Shown: positions 52,142 to 61,643, counted from the stretch's first letter. The stretch is 64,000 nucleotides of DNA from Acidovorax sp. 210-6 (GCF_010020825.1 NZ_JAACJE010000001.1:1798001-1862000), one strand, 5' to 3'. Notes: generated by a model not told the origin, from the letters alone. Numbers and translations: made by a program.

Positions 52142-52579
52142 ATGTTCAAGCACATTCTGGTTCCTGTCGATGGTTCGCCCACTTCCATGATGGCTGTGTC
52201 CAAGGCTGCTGGACTTGCCAAGGCCTTTGGCAGTGCCGTGACCATTTTGTACGTGATTGATCCGTACCCCTTTACGGGCGTGGGCGCCGATTTTGCCTAT
52301 GGCCAGGCACAGTACCTCAGCGCCGCCACGGCGGAGGCCAATGCTGCGCTGGACGCCGCCAAGAAGGCCATGCTGGATGCAGGCGTCGACGCTTCCACAG
52401 TGGTGGGCGAGGGCCATGCCGTGCAAGAAGGCATTTCCCGTGCGCAGGAGACCACGGGCGCCGACCTGATCGTCATGGGCTCGCATGGCCGTCGGGGGAT
52501 CGAGAAGCTGGTGCTGGGCAGCGTCACCCAGCGCGTGCTGGGCGTTGTGCACATCCCCGTGCTGGTGGTGCGCGACTGA
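52142..52579 (+). CDS. Universal stress protein (UspA family)
   Basis: 145 residues from the ATG at 52142 (AAGGAGAAACAC upstream). It is a single Usp domain: FKHILVPVDGSPTSMMAVSKA at the start and the ATP-binding loop MGSHGRRGIEKLVLGSVTQRVL (G-2x-G-9x-G-S/T) near the end. It has its own promoter and terminator. The physiological role is not deducible. Confidence 0.92.
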   Translation: MFKHILVPVDGSPTSMMAVSKAAGLAKAFGSAVTILYVIDPYPFTGVGADFAYGQAQYLSAATAEANAALDAAKKAMLDAGVDASTVVGEGHAVQEGISRAQETTGADLIVMGSHGRRGIEKLVLGSVTQRVLGVVHIPVLVVRD

Positions 52580-52630
52580 TCGTCACGCCGACGAGCTCCG
52601 GTCCCTTGGGGCGGGCATCCAATACAAAAG

Positions 52631-52665
52631 CAAAGGCCCCGCGATGCGGGGCCTTTGTGTTTGTG
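52631..52665 (+). terminator. Terminator of the universal stress protein gene
   Basis: Perfect 12-bp stem CAAAGGCCCCGC / GCGGGGCCTTTG with loop GAT and a T-rich tail. Confidence 0.88.
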
Positions 52666-52698
52666 AAACCAAGCGAAAATAAAAGGTCAAAATGGCCT

Positions 52699-52742
52699 CT
52701 GGCGCTTTATGGTAAAGCGCAAGCAGCTATAAAAACAATAGC
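52699..52742. repeat. Dispersed palindromic repeat 1, copy i
   Basis: TGGCGCTTTATGGTAAAGCG, then CAAGCAGCTAT, AAAAAC, AATAGC. It is intergenic, between a terminator and the stop of the SDR gene. Confidence 0.75.
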
Positions 52743-52769
52743 AATCGACGGGTTGGGGCGTGGCGGTCT

Positions 52770-53528
52770 TCAGGCCTCGCGCACATCGGCCACGGGCTGG
52801 GTGCCAAAGTCGGGGCGCTCCAGCCAGGCCAGCACGCGGGCCGCCGCATCGGGTGCGCTGCTGAGCATGCCGCTGCTTTGCAGTTGGGCAAAGTTCTGCA
52901 CATCCGGAAAGGCCTCCGGCGCCGCGGAACGCAGCTGCACCTGCATGTCGGTGTCGATGACGCCGGGCGCCAGCGAGCACACCTTGGCGCCCTGCGGCTT
53001 GCGGGCTTCGTCCAGCGCCATGCAGCGGGTGAAATGGTCCATGCCCGCCTTGGCGGCGCAATAGGCGGCCTGCGACGCCATGGGCCGCCGCCCCAGGCCG
53101 GAGGAGATGTTCAGCACCTTGCGCGGAACGCCCCAGTCCTCGGTAGCACCCAGAAAGGCTGCGCACAGCAGCATCGGCGCTTCCAGCCCCACGCGCAGCG
53201 CCATGGCCAGGTCTGCCGGAACGCTGGCAGACAGCGGGGCGATGGGGGGGATCACACCCGCGTTGTTGATGAGCGTGGCGCTGGCAAACATGCCGGCTGG
53301 AGCGCGTTGCAGCCATGCACGCAGGCGCTCGGCCGCCTGTTCGGGCTGTGCCAGGTCTTGGTCCCACTGCTCCAGGGTGCAGCCCAGGGTGGCGGCTTCC
53401 TGGGGCAGCGTGGCGTGGGCGGTGCGCGAGATGCACAGCAGGGTGTGGCCGGGGCGCAGCATCTGCCGCGCCATGGCCAGGCCCATGCCGCGCGAGGCGC
53501 CTGTCAGGATGGTGAGGTGTTGGGGCAT
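52770..53528 (-). CDS. Short-chain dehydrogenase/reductase
   Basis: 252 residues, classical SDR. Cofactor motif TGASRGMGLA (TGxxxGxG), NNAG segment (LINNAGVIPP), catalytic Ser in NISSGLGRRP and YxxxK as YCAAKAGM. It resembles sepiapterin reductase/benzil reductase-like SDRs, but the substrate is unknown. It is divergent from the DUF917 gene. Confidence 0.88.
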   Translation of the reverse strand: MPQHLTILTGASRGMGLAMARQMLRPGHTLLCISRTAHATLPQEAATLGCTLEQWDQDLAQPEQAAERLRAWLQRAPAGMFASATLINNAGVIPPIAPLSASVPADLAMALRVGLEAPMLLCAAFLGATEDWGVPRKVLNISSGLGRRPMASQAAYCAAKAGMDHFTRCMALDEARKPQGAKVCSLAPGVIDTDMQVQLRSAAPEAFPDVQNFAQLQSSGMLSSAPDAAARVLAWLERPDFGTQPVADVREA

Positions 53529-53672
53529 GGCCGAATGTTATCTGCCCTGTGGGGAAGGTAAGCATGCGGGTTTTACTGAGCCTGGTGCCTACCAAATGTC
53601 GGTTAGTCTTGGCAGCCTGGCGGCACAGTGATACAACGCAATGCCGCACCGGCCATCACCGGAGGGAGCGCC

Positions 53673-54854
53673 ATGGGCATTCATGCATACGGGCTGGAAG
53701 ATTTCGAGGCCATCGCGGCCGGCGCTGCCGTGCTGGCCAGCGGTGGTGGCGGCAGCTACGGCGATGCTCGGGCCATCCTCCAGGAGCTGGGGCAGCAGGG
53801 GTGGGGTGGCACCGTCCAGGTGCGCGACTATGACGGCGTGACCAATGCCTGTGTGCTGGCCATCATGGGGTCGCCCGATGCGGCCGAGCGCCTGACGCTG
53901 GCGGCCATAGAGAACTCCATCCGCAACTCCGTTCGGTTGCTGGAGGTCGGTACCGGCGCCGCGCTGGGGTGTTTCATCCCGGTGGAAATCGGCCCGGTCA
54001 ACTCCCTGGTACCCCTGATTGGCGCGGTCATGTCGCAAGGCGCGGTCTGGGTGGTGGACGGTGACGGTGCAGGGCGCGCGGTACCGCAGTTGCCCCAGAC
54101 CACTTTCACGGGCACACCGCTGCTGGCGCCTTGTCCGTGTGCCTTGGCCAGCGATGCCGATCAAACCCGTGCCGTGGAGTCGGCGTTGCTCCATGCCCCC
54201 ACAGCGGCGCAGGTGGAGTCCTTGGCAGGCGGCGTGGTGGGGGGCTTTGGCGGGTATTCGGGGATTGCCATGTGGCCTTCCAATGCGGGCAATGGCCATG
54301 CCCTGACGGGCAGCTATATCGCTGGAACCCTGGAGCAGGTGCGCGCCCTGGGGCGTTTTCTGCTGGCGGCGTCCAACCCGCCGCCGACATCCGAAGTGGC
54401 GGCGATGATTGCGCTGGTCACGGGGCGTTCGGCCAGCGCTGTCGTGACGAACTTCTACATGACGGAGGTGACGCAGTCCACATCCAGCGCGTCGCTCGAC
54501 TCGGGCATCATCCGCCTGGACAACACCATCGATCCCGAGCACAGCACGCAGACGCACTACCTCTACAACCTGAACGAGAACCTCATCATGTATTCGGCGG
54601 CAAGCTCCATGCCGGACGTCGTCGCGCCCGACTCCATTTGCTACTACTCAGAAAGCACGGGGCGGGGCTTTTCCAACGCCAGCGACGACCTGGCAGAGTA
54701 CTTCAACGCTGCCACGGGCAAGAGCACGGGCAAGACGGTCAGTGTCATCCAGGTGCGTGCGGCCGAGAAGCTGTGCGGCACCCCTGGCGTGCTGGCGTCG
54801 TTTGCGGCGCTGCTGCGCAACCTGGGTTATGCGGGGGCGCTGCCTTCGGTTTGA
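53673..54854 (+). CDS. DUF917 (S-methyl-thiohydantoin desulfurase-like) protein
   Basis: 393 residues from the ATG at 53673 (GGAGGGAG upstream). The family N-terminus is LEDFEAIAAGAAVLASGGGGS. It continues with VEIGPVNSLVPLIGAVMSQGAVWVVDGDGAGRA in segments and the C-terminal subdomain. Relatives are linked to hydantoin or thiohydantoin metabolism and often sit beside hydantoinase genes, but here the next gene, 15 bases on, is a diguanylate cyclase. The function is uncertain. Confidence 0.82.
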   Translation: MGIHAYGLEDFEAIAAGAAVLASGGGGSYGDARAILQELGQQGWGGTVQVRDYDGVTNACVLAIMGSPDAAERLTLAAIENSIRNSVRLLEVGTGAALGCFIPVEIGPVNSLVPLIGAVMSQGAVWVVDGDGAGRAVPQLPQTTFTGTPLLAPCPCALASDADQTRAVESALLHAPTAAQVESLAGGVVGGFGGYSGIAMWPSNAGNGHALTGSYIAGTLEQVRALGRFLLAASNPPPTSEVAAMIALVTGRSASAVVTNFYMTEVTQSTSSASLDSGIIRLDNTIDPEHSTQTHYLYNLNENLIMYSAASSMPDVVAPDSICYYSESTGRGFSNASDDLAEYFNAATGKSTGKTVSVIQVRAAEKLCGTPGVLASFAALLRNLGYAGALPSV

Positions 54855-54869
54855 GAACAGGTTCTGGCC

Positions 54870-55880
54870 ATGAGCGACGCAGACCTGAACAAGGAACGGC
54901 TGGAGCTGGCCCTGGAGGCGGCCGGCCTGGACCTGTGGGAAAACAACCTGCTGACCGGAGAGGTGACGCGCAAGGCCAGCAAGACCTTCGAGGAGCTGGG
55001 CTTCACCGAGGAGGAGATCGTCGCCGACGTGCAGGGCATTTACGGCCTGTTCCATCCGGACGACCTGCCACGCGTCCAGAAGGCGGTGGAGGATCATCTC
55101 TCGGGCCGCACAGCCCAGTACCGGTGTGAGTTCCGGCTGCGCTCCAAGCAGGGTGAATGGATCTGGTTTGCCAACTACGGCCGCATCATGGACGGCAGGA
55201 GTGCATCGCCTGGCCAGCGGCTGATTGGCGTGACCTTCAATATCGACGACCGCAAACGCCAGGAGGACGAGATCGCCCAGATCAACCGCCAACTGGTGGA
55301 GCAGAACGCCTTGCTGCAGCAGCTCAACACCACGCTGCGTCTGCTCGCTGCCAACGACTCGCTGACGGGTCTGTCCAACCGCCGCACCCTCATGGAGCTG
55401 GGCGAGAGCGAATGCCGGCGCGCCGAGCGCTTCGGGCACCCGCTGTCCGTCATGGTGGTGGACATCGACCTGTTCAAGAACGTCAACGATGTCTGGGGGC
55501 ATCTTGCGGGCGACCGTGTGATCTGCGCGGTGGCCGATGCCTGCGCTGCGCGCACACGCGCCGGGATCGACACGGTGGCACGTTTCGGCGGTGAGGAATT
55601 CGTGCTGGTGCTGCCCGAGACCGACCGCGCCAGCGCACTGCACCTGGCGGAGTCGTTGCGCCATGTGGTGGCATCGCAGTCGGTGGTGGTCAACGACGAG
55701 GGCGCAACCACATCGGTCACCGTCAGCATCGGTGTGGCCACACTGGTCTGGGGGATGGGTCTGACGTTCGAGCAGTTGGTCAACAAGGCCGACAAGGCGC
55801 TCTACCAAGCCAAGGAGACGGGGCGCAACAACGTGCAGTGCTGTGCGGATGTGTGGTTCAGAACGGAGCGGGTGAAGTGA
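54870..55880 (+). CDS. PAS-GGDEF diguanylate cyclase
   Basis: 336 residues, soluble. A PAS fold covers about 10-130 (DLWENNLLTGEVTRKASKTFEELG to YGRIMDGRSASPGQRLIGVTFNI in segments), then a coiled coil (EIAQINRQLVEQNALLQQL) and a GGDEF domain with a competent GGEEF loop. The inhibitory-site position reads AGID rather than RxxD, so product feedback is probably lost. It is translated with or right after the DUF917 gene; its 3' end overlaps the convergent rluA-type gene by 23 bases. Confidence 0.9.
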   Translation: MSDADLNKERLELALEAAGLDLWENNLLTGEVTRKASKTFEELGFTEEEIVADVQGIYGLFHPDDLPRVQKAVEDHLSGRTAQYRCEFRLRSKQGEWIWFANYGRIMDGRSASPGQRLIGVTFNIDDRKRQEDEIAQINRQLVEQNALLQQLNTTLRLLAANDSLTGLSNRRTLMELGESECRRAERFGHPLSVMVVDIDLFKNVNDVWGHLAGDRVICAVADACAARTRAGIDTVARFGGEEFVLVLPETDRASALHLAESLRHVVASQSVVVNDEGATTSVTVSIGVATLVWGMGLTFEQLVNKADKALYQAKETGRNNVQCCADVWFRTERVK

Positions 55881-56538
55881 ATTCCACCCACTGGCCTGTG
55901 CCAGGGTGTTCAAACGCCAGCCACTGCGCGTGCAGCAGCAGGCGCGCCGCACGGGCCTGCAGGGCGGTGCTGGCGTACAGCGCATCGCCCAGGATGGGGT
56001 GGCCCAGGGCAGCCAGGTGTACGCGCAACTGGTGGGTGCGGCCGGTCAGGGGTTCGAGCTCCACCCGGCTGCTGTCGGTGGCAGCGTCGTAGCCCAGCGA
56101 GCGCCAGCGCGTCTGGCTGGGCTTGCCCCGATGGGGGTCGATGGTGCGCAGCGGGCGGCGTTCCCAGTCGGCGGCGATGGGCAGGTCGATGGTGGACCAT
56201 GCACCATCCGGGGCTTGCGCCAGGGCGCCAGCCACCACGGCGAGGTAGCGTTTGTGCACCTGGCGCAGCTCAAACGCACGGCCCAGGCGACGTTGCGCCT
56301 CGGGGTTGCGGGCCATGAGCACCAGGCCGGAGGTGGCCTGGTCCAGCCGGTGCACCACCAGCGCATCAGCCCACTGTGCCTGCGCACGGCGGCTCAGGCA
56401 GTCTTGCTTGTCGGGCCCGCGCCCCGGCACGCACAGCAGTCCGGGCGGCTTGGCCAGCACCAGCAGGTGCGAATCTTCATGCAGGCATTGCAGTCCAGTG
56501 GCAGCGCCGGGGGCGCGGTCCGGTTCACTCTGCGGCAT
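55858..56538 (-). CDS. RluA-family RNA pseudouridine synthase
   Basis: 226 residues, one catalytic domain without an S4 domain. The catalytic aspartate is in VVHRLDQATSGLVLMA; GRTHQLRVHLAALGHPILGD closes the fold. The size and lack of an S4 domain recall RluA/TruC-type enzymes; the target RNA is unknown. Its start overlaps the end of the histidine kinase gene by 14 bases, so the two are cotranscribed. Confidence 0.9.
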   Translation of the reverse strand: MPQSEPDRAPGAATGLQCLHEDSHLLVLAKPPGLLCVPGRGPDKQDCLSRRAQAQWADALVVHRLDQATSGLVLMARNPEAQRRLGRAFELRQVHKRYLAVVAGALAQAPDGAWSTIDLPIAADWERRPLRTIDPHRGKPSQTRWRSLGYDAATDSSRVELEPLTGRTHQLRVHLAALGHPILGDALYASTALQARAARLLLHAQWLAFEHPGTGQWVEFTSPAPF

Positions 56539-58669
56539 GGATCAGCCGGTCCACGGTGTCGCACAGTTCCTGCACATCGTTGGGTTTGTGGATCAGGGCG
56601 CGAGCGCCTGCGGCCAGGGCCGCCTGCTCGATCTCTGCCGTGACATAGCCCGACGCCAGCGCCACCGGCAGGTCGGGCCGGACCTCGCGCACCGCCTGCA
56701 GCAGCTCCACACCGCTGTAGCCGGGCATGTTGTAGTCGGTTACCAGCAGGTGCACGTCTTGCGGCGCCGCGCGCAGGGCCTGCAGGGCGGCCATCGGATC
56801 GGTGTAGCCGCTGGTGCGGTAGCCTCGGCGGCGCAACAGGCGCTCCACCAGAAAGACCAGGGCCTGGTCATCGTCCACGTACATCACATGCTGCTGCGCC
56901 GGAGGCGCCAGCGGTGCGGTGACCGCAGGGGCAGGTTCCGTCGCGGTCGGTGCTGCGGCACCCTCGGCCTGGGCCGGGAAATACAGCGTGAAGCAACTGC
57001 CCTGGCCGGGCGTGCTGTGCACATCCACGGCCCCTGCGTGGGTGCGCATCACGCCATGCACCACCGCCAGCCCCAGGCCCGTGCCCTGGCCCACAGGCTT
57101 GGTGGTGAAAAAGGGTTCGAACACGCGCTGCAGAGTGGCCGCGTCCATGCCGGGGCCGTTGTCGTGCACGCTGATGGCCACGTAGTCGCCTGCGGGCAGG
57201 CCCAGGCGGTCGCACAGCGCCGTGTCAGGGCGCAGGGGCAGGGCGTCCACGCGCACCGTGCCCTTGGCGGTGCCGATGGCATGGATGGCGTTGGTGCACA
57301 GGTTCAACAAGGCCTGCTCCACCTGGGTGGCATCGGCCAGCACCGTGGGCAGGTGGGGCGCAATGTGGATCTGCAAGGCCACGGTGGGCGGCATCGTCAC
57401 GCGCAGCAGGCGCTCGGTGTCGTGCAGGGCTTCGGCCAGGTCCACGGCGTTCAGGCGTGGCGGCTCGTTGCGACTGAAGGTGAGGATCTGGCGCACCAGA
57501 TCGCGTGCCCGGCGCCCAGCCTTCTGGATTTCGCGCAGGCTCACCATGGCGCCGGACTCGGGCGTGCAGTCGGCCATGGCCAGCTCCACGTTGCCCAGAA
57601 TGGCGCCCAGGATGTTGTTGAAATCGTGCGCAATGCCCCCGGCCATGGTGCCCACGGCCTGCATCTTGTGCGACTCGCGCAGCTGCGCCTCCAGCTCGGT
57701 GCGCTGGGCCTCGGCACGCTTGCGGCTAGTCAGGTCGCGGGCAAACACGGTGGTGCTCAGGCCGTCGGCATGGTGCTCGAAAGACACGCTCACCTCCACC
57801 GAAAGCTCCTTGCCCGCAGCGGTGCGCGCCGTCATCTCGCCCAGCACCGCCTGGGTGGTGAGCTGGCCAAAACCCAGCGCCTGCGCCGCGTCGGGCAAAA
57901 AACGCTCGAGCCTGCTGCCCAGTGCATCGCTGGCGCTGCACTGGAACAGCACCGCTGCCGTGGGGTTGAACACGGTGATGCGCTGGTGCTGGTCCACGCA
58001 CACGATGGCGTCCAGCGCCGAATTGATGACTGCTTCCAGGCGCTTCTCGCTGGCGCGCAGTTGCTCGTTGCGCTCCTGCAGTGCGCTGCGCTCGGCCAGC
58101 AGCGGGCCCTGGTCGATGACGGCGCACAGGTACTGGTGCTGTGGGGTCTCGCCCTCGTGCCCCAGCGTGATGAAAGCAATGTGCAGGTCACCCGTGATGC
58201 GCACCTGCTCGCCCTGGGCAAATACCACCTCGGTGGCCAGGGCCTGGCCCTGTTGGCGCGCCTCGGCAAAGGCCAGGCGCACGCGCTCGGCATCGTGCGC
58301 CGACACAAAGGGCATCAGCGCGGTCAGGGGGCGATCGCGCTCCGTGGGCTGGAACGAGCGGTGTGCCATGGCATTGGCCTGCACCACCATGTCGTGCTCG
58401 TCCAGCACCATCAGCGACAGGGGCACGCTGGCAAACAGCGCCTCAAAGCGCTCGGAGGCACGCTCGGCCGAGGCTTGGCTGTACTGCAAGACCTTGTTCT
58501 GCGCCTCCAGCTCCATCTGGTAAGCGCGCAGTTCGGCAATCAAGGCGGCCAGGGGGGCTTCGTCGGGCGTCGATGTGACCGCCTGGGCCTGCAGGGCCAG
58601 AGCCTGGCCCTCCGGCAGGGAGCCGGGGGACTGTGTCTGCAGCAGAAAGGACAGATCGGGAAGGGCCAT
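56525..58669 (-). CDS. Hybrid sensor histidine kinase with PAS domains and receiver
   Basis: 714 residues, no membrane helices. Two PAS-like modules (about 70-190 and 208-330) precede HisKA with the phospho-His in GGIAHDFNNILGAILGN, then HATPase_c (NLCTNAIHAIG; DNGPGMDAATLQRVFEPFFTTK; GTGLGLAVVHGV). A C-terminal receiver has acidic residues in YVDDDQ and the phospho-Asp in LLVTDYNMPGYSG. NtrB-like kinase core. No DNA-binding regulator is nearby, so the output is unknown. Confidence 0.92.
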   Translation of the reverse strand: MALPDLSFLLQTQSPGSLPEGQALALQAQAVTSTPDEAPLAALIAELRAYQMELEAQNKVLQYSQASAERASERFEALFASVPLSLMVLDEHDMVVQANAMAHRSFQPTERDRPLTALMPFVSAHDAERVRLAFAEARQQGQALATEVVFAQGEQVRITGDLHIAFITLGHEGETPQHQYLCAVIDQGPLLAERSALQERNEQLRASEKRLEAVINSALDAIVCVDQHQRITVFNPTAAVLFQCSASDALGSRLERFLPDAAQALGFGQLTTQAVLGEMTARTAAGKELSVEVSVSFEHHADGLSTTVFARDLTSRKRAEAQRTELEAQLRESHKMQAVGTMAGGIAHDFNNILGAILGNVELAMADCTPESGAMVSLREIQKAGRRARDLVRQILTFSRNEPPRLNAVDLAEALHDTERLLRVTMPPTVALQIHIAPHLPTVLADATQVEQALLNLCTNAIHAIGTAKGTVRVDALPLRPDTALCDRLGLPAGDYVAISVHDNGPGMDAATLQRVFEPFFTTKPVGQGTGLGLAVVHGVMRTHAGAVDVHSTPGQGSCFTLYFPAQAEGAAAPTATEPAPAVTAPLAPPAQQHVMYVDDDQALVFLVERLLRRRGYRTSGYTDPMAALQALRAAPQDVHLLVTDYNMPGYSGVELLQAVREVRPDLPVALASGYVTAEIEQAALAAGARALIHKPNDVQELCDTVDRLIHAAE

Positions 58670-58739
58670 GGACTGCGCGCAAGTGTAAGCCCGCCAGGGC
58701 CGCCCAGGCGGCTGTGTGGGCGTGCAAGTCCCTGGCGAT

Positions 58740-59141
58740 TCAGCGCCGCACGGCCAGCAGCTCGAGTTCGAAGTGCAGCGTGGCGTTGGGCGGGATCACG
58801 CCGCCCGCGCCGCGCTCGCCGTAGGCAATGGCGGGTGGGCAGGTCAGCTTGGCCTTGCCACCGGGCTTCATGCGTTGTACGCCCTCGGTCCAGCAGGGAA
58901 TCACACGGTTGAGGGGAAACTCGGTGGGCTCGCCGCGCTTGTAGGAGCTGTCGAACTCCTTGCCGTCGAGCAGGGTGCCTTTGTAGTGGACCTTGACGGT
59001 GTCGGTGGCTTTGGGCGCATCGCCCGTGCCCTCCTTGAGGGACTCATACACCAGACCGCTGGCCGTGGTCACAGGGGCCGACTGCGCCAGCGCCACAGGG
59101 GCCAGGGCCAGCGAAGAAAGCAGGGCGAACAGAACGCGCAT
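58740..59141 (-). CDS. Exported FKBP-type peptidyl-prolyl isomerase
   Basis: 133 residues from the ATG at 59141 (CGGAG upstream). A signal peptide (RVLFALLSSLALAPVALA) is followed by one FKBP domain: TVKVHYKGTLLDGKEFDSSY, FPLNRVIPCWTEGVQRMKPGGKA and PPNATLHFELELL. It is a periplasmic folding helper. A longer frame starting at 59393 runs into integron-like DNA and is rejected. It is the last clearly chromosomal gene before the cassette array. Confidence 0.92.
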   Translation of the reverse strand: MRVLFALLSSLALAPVALAQSAPVTTASGLVYESLKEGTGDAPKATDTVKVHYKGTLLDGKEFDSSYKRGEPTEFPLNRVIPCWTEGVQRMKPGGKAKLTCPPAIAYGERGAGGVIPPNATLHFELELLAVRR

Positions 59142-59421
59142 GAAGAAAGCTCCGGAAAAAACAAAGGCCCGATGGTAGGGCCTGTGGGGAGCGCAGGGGA
59201 GACAGCGGCAGGTCGGCAGTGCTGCCCAAGGCAACTCAACGCTTCCAAAACGATAGCTGCTGGCGCTTGCTGTGCAAGGGCTAGAGGGCAAAAAGACCAA
59301 AAACCGACGAAAAGCCACCAGGCGAAGCCCAGAGGAACGGCAAACCCAGCGCTGCACAGCGCTTGAACAATGGAATGCCGTTTGAAAAAGCATAGCCTTG
59401 AATAAAGCTGTTTTTCTGCGG
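59142..59421 (-). other. Distal end of the cassette array / degenerate cassette
   Basis: About 280 bases with no convincing gene. Read on the minus strand it resembles the cassette at 62618-62883 (shared TTGGGCTTCGCCTG-like block and a repeat-1 copy). It has no attC of its own on the FKBP side, so the integron/chromosome junction is probably near 59150-59240. Confidence 0.45.
59245..59288. repeat. Dispersed palindromic repeat 1, copy j (in degenerate cassette)
   Basis: AACGATAGCTGCTGGCGCTTG, then CTGTGCAAGGGCTAGAGG. It is nearly the same as copy k at 62707-62755. Confidence 0.75.
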
Positions 59422-59481
59422 TGCTAACGGCCCAGGTAAGCCGCCCGCCGTAGGCGGGTCGGCTTGAGTGCAGAGTTAGGC
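59422..59481 (-). other. attC-like site of the small membrane-protein cassette
   Basis: On the minus strand it begins GCCTAAC (RYYYAAC) and ends CGTTAGCAC (near GTTRRRY). The arms pair: AAGCCG and CGGCTT with inner CCCGCC/GGCGGG and an unpaired base, loop GTA. It lies directly after the stop of the cassette gene. Confidence 0.7.
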
Positions 59482-59488
59482 ACGATTG

Positions 59489-59689
59489 CTAAAGAAGCCA
59501 TGAAACAGCCTGAAGAAATAACCAGCCAAAGATAAAGAATAACGGTATGACAAGAAGCGCGAAGACGAAAAATTCAAGCGCCATACGTTTCCATTGTTCG
59601 TGCTGTCCAACTTTAAGTCGAACAGCAATCTTGAAGGCAATAGAGCTAACCAACTCTTGAACAAGCAAAACGAAGGATTCGGTTATCAC
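59489..59689 (-). CDS. Small membrane protein (integron cassette gene)
   Basis: 66 residues, GTG start only about 14 bases after an attC-type GTTAGCC end, as expected in a cassette. The C-terminal half is hydrophobic (LEFFVFALLVIPLFFIFGWLFLQAVSWLL in segments) with one or two membrane helices; the N-terminal half is amphipathic. I recognise no family. The A+T-rich composition contrasts with the chromosome. Confidence 0.65.
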   Translation of the reverse strand: MITESFVLLVQELVSSIAFKIAVRLKVGQHEQWKRMALEFFVFALLVIPLFFIFGWLFLQAVSWLL

Positions 59690-59698
59690 GTTTTTGCA

Positions 59699-59710
59699 GG
59701 CTAACGAATG
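59699..59710. repeat. Direct repeat at the left end of the IS1111-attC-type element
   Basis: GGCTAACGAATG is repeated exactly at 62337-62348. On the minus strand each copy contains CGTTAGCC, the recombination end of an attC, consistent with insertion into that site. Confidence 0.65.
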
Positions 59711-60408
59711 AAAGGGACTTCCCCGTCCCGAGTGATCCGCGCAGCTGCGGGGTACGGCATCAAAGTGCCACGATGGGAAGTTCGATCTCTCATCAATTCA
59801 CTCGTTTTTTGGAAGGGGAAGTCCATGTCTGCCATTGTCACCATCGGCATCGATCTCGCCAAGAACGTCTTTGCCGTACATGGCGTGAACGCCACAGGCC
59901 AGCCTGCGCTGGTGCGCCCCAGCGTTCCGCGCGCCAAGCTGCTTGAACTCTTTGCCTCACTGCCGCCTTGCCTGATCGGCATGGAAGCTTGCTCAGGTGC
60001 CCACCACTGGGCGCGTGAGTTTCAACGCTTTGGCCATACCGTGCGCCTGATGGCGCCCAAGTTCGTGATCCCCTACCGCCTCTCGGGCAAGCGCGGCAAG
60101 AACGATGCCGCAGACGCCGCCGCCATCTGCGAAGCCGTCACCCGGCCTAACATGCGTTTCGTACCCGTCAAGAGCATCGAGCAACAAGGCCAGTTGCTGG
60201 TGCACCGCGCCCGCCAGGGCTTTGTGGAACAGCGCACCGCCACGCTCAACCGCATCCGGGGCCTGCTATCTGAGCTGGGCATCGTGTTGCCGCTCAAGGC
60301 CGCCGTGGTGCGCCGCGAAGCCTTGGCCCGCCTGGAAGATTTGCCCGGCTGGGCCAACTGAACCGCCCCGGGTTTTGAGGAGGCTCCAACACTTGAGAAG
60401 ATGGAGCT

Positions 60409-60732
60409 ATGAACAAGTCACCGAAGTTCTCCCCGGAAGTGCGCGAGCGCGCCGTGCGCATGGTGCAGGAGCACCGAGCCGACTACCCGTCGCTGTGGGC
60501 AGCGATTGAATCGATTGCCCCCAAGATTGGCTGCGTGCCACAGACCTTGAACGACTGGGTCAAGAAGGCCGAGGTCGACAGCGGCCAGCGCCCCGGCACC
60601 ACCACCTCGGATGCGCAGCGCATCAAGGAACTGGAGCGTGAGGTCAAAGAATTGCGCCGGGCCAACGACATCCTGAAGACGGCCAGCGCGTTTTTCGCGC
60701 AGGCGGAGCTCGACCGCCGACTCAAGTCGTGA
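60409..60732 (+). CDS. IS3-family transposase OrfA
   Basis: 107 residues. The N-terminal helix-turn-helix ([35 protein letters not shown] in segments, then [10 protein letters not shown]) is followed by a leucine-zipper-like coiled coil ([32 protein letters not shown] in segments). GGAG precedes the start. The stop overlaps the GTG of OrfB; a frameshift fusion is usual in the family. Confidence 0.93.
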   Translation: MNKSPKFSPEVRERAVRMVQEHRADYPSLWAAIESIAPKIGCVPQTLNDWVKKAEVDSGQRPGTTTSDAQRIKELEREVKELRRANDILKTASAFFAQAELDRRLKS

Positions 60733-61643
60733 AGGCCTACATCGACCGCCACCGTGATGACTACGGGGTCGAGCCCATCTGCCGGGCGCTGCAGATGGCC
60801 CCGTCGTGTTACTGGCGCCACGCAGCCCGGCAACGCAACGCGCAACTGCGCAGTGCACGCGCCCAGCGTGACGAGGGTTTGAAGGCCGACATTCAGCGCG
60901 TGTGGCACGCCAACTGGCAGGTCTACGGAGCCGACAAGGTCTGGCTGCAGATGAACCGCGAGGGCATCGTGGTGGCGCGCTGCACGGTCGAGCGTCTGAT
61001 GCGTGCCATGGGCTTGCAAGGGGCACGCCGTGGCAGGGCGGTGCGCACCACCACGCCGGATACCTCGGCCCCGTGCCCGCTGGACCACGTCAACCGGCAC
61101 TTCCATGCCAGCCGTCCCAACGAGCTATGGGTGTCGGACTTCACCTATGTCTCCACCTGGCAAGGCTGGTTGTATGTGGCCTTTGTGGTGGATGTGTACG
61201 CTCGGCGCATCGTGGGCTGGCGCGTCAGTCGCAGCATGCAGACGGACTTCGTGCTCGATGCCCTGGAGCAGGCTCTGTACGAACGCCAGCCAGCGGCCCA
61301 TGTCTTGACGCACCATTCCGACAGGGGCAGTCAGTACGTCAGCATCCGCTACACCGAACGCTTGGACCAGGCGGGCATACAACCTTCGGTGGGCAGCAGG
61401 GGAGACAGCTATGACAACGCGCTGGCCGAGACCATCAACGGTCTGTACAAGGCCGAGTTGATTCACCGCCGGGGACCTTGGAAGACCAGGGAATCCGTGG
61501 AACTGGCCACCCTGCAATGGGTGCACTGGTTCAACCACGTCCGACTGCTCACGCCGATTGGGGGCATCCCTCCGGCAGAAGCTGAGGCAAACTACTGGAG
61601 GCAACTCGCCGCCAGCGACACCTCGACAAAGGTGTCAACTTAA
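60729..61643 (+). CDS. IS3-family transposase OrfB (DDE integrase)
   Basis: 304 residues. An HTH_21-like start ([20 protein letters not shown]) is followed by the rve/DDE core: first Asp in [13 protein letters not shown], second Asp in [10 protein letters not shown], Glu in [16 protein letters not shown]. All three are present, so the element may be active. The GTG start at 60729 overlaps OrfA; in vivo it is probably made as an OrfAB frameshift product. Confidence 0.93.
   Translation: MKAYIDRHRDDYGVEPICRALQMAPSCYWRHAARQRNAQLRSARAQRDEGLKADIQRVWHANWQVYGADKVWLQMNREGIVVARCTVERLMRAMGLQGARRGRAVRTTTPDTSAPCPLDHVNRHFHASRPNELWVSDFTYVSTWQGWLYVAFVVDVYARRIVGWRVSRSMQTDFVLDALEQALYERQPAAHVLTHHSDRGSQYVSIRYTERLDQAGIQPSVGSRGDSYDNALAETINGLYKAELIHRRGPWKTRESVELATLQWVHWFNHVRLLTPIGGIPPAEAEANYWRQLAASDTSTKVST

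Noticed and set aside
56252-58912. 886-residue plus-strand frame opposite the hybrid kinase
   Set aside because: No ribosome site or domain; the kinase on the minus strand carries complete HisKA, HATPase and receiver motifs.
58740-59393. Longer FKBP frame starting at 59393
   Set aside because: The added N-terminus is encoded by cassette-like DNA and a repeat; a signal peptide with a good ribosome site begins at 59141.
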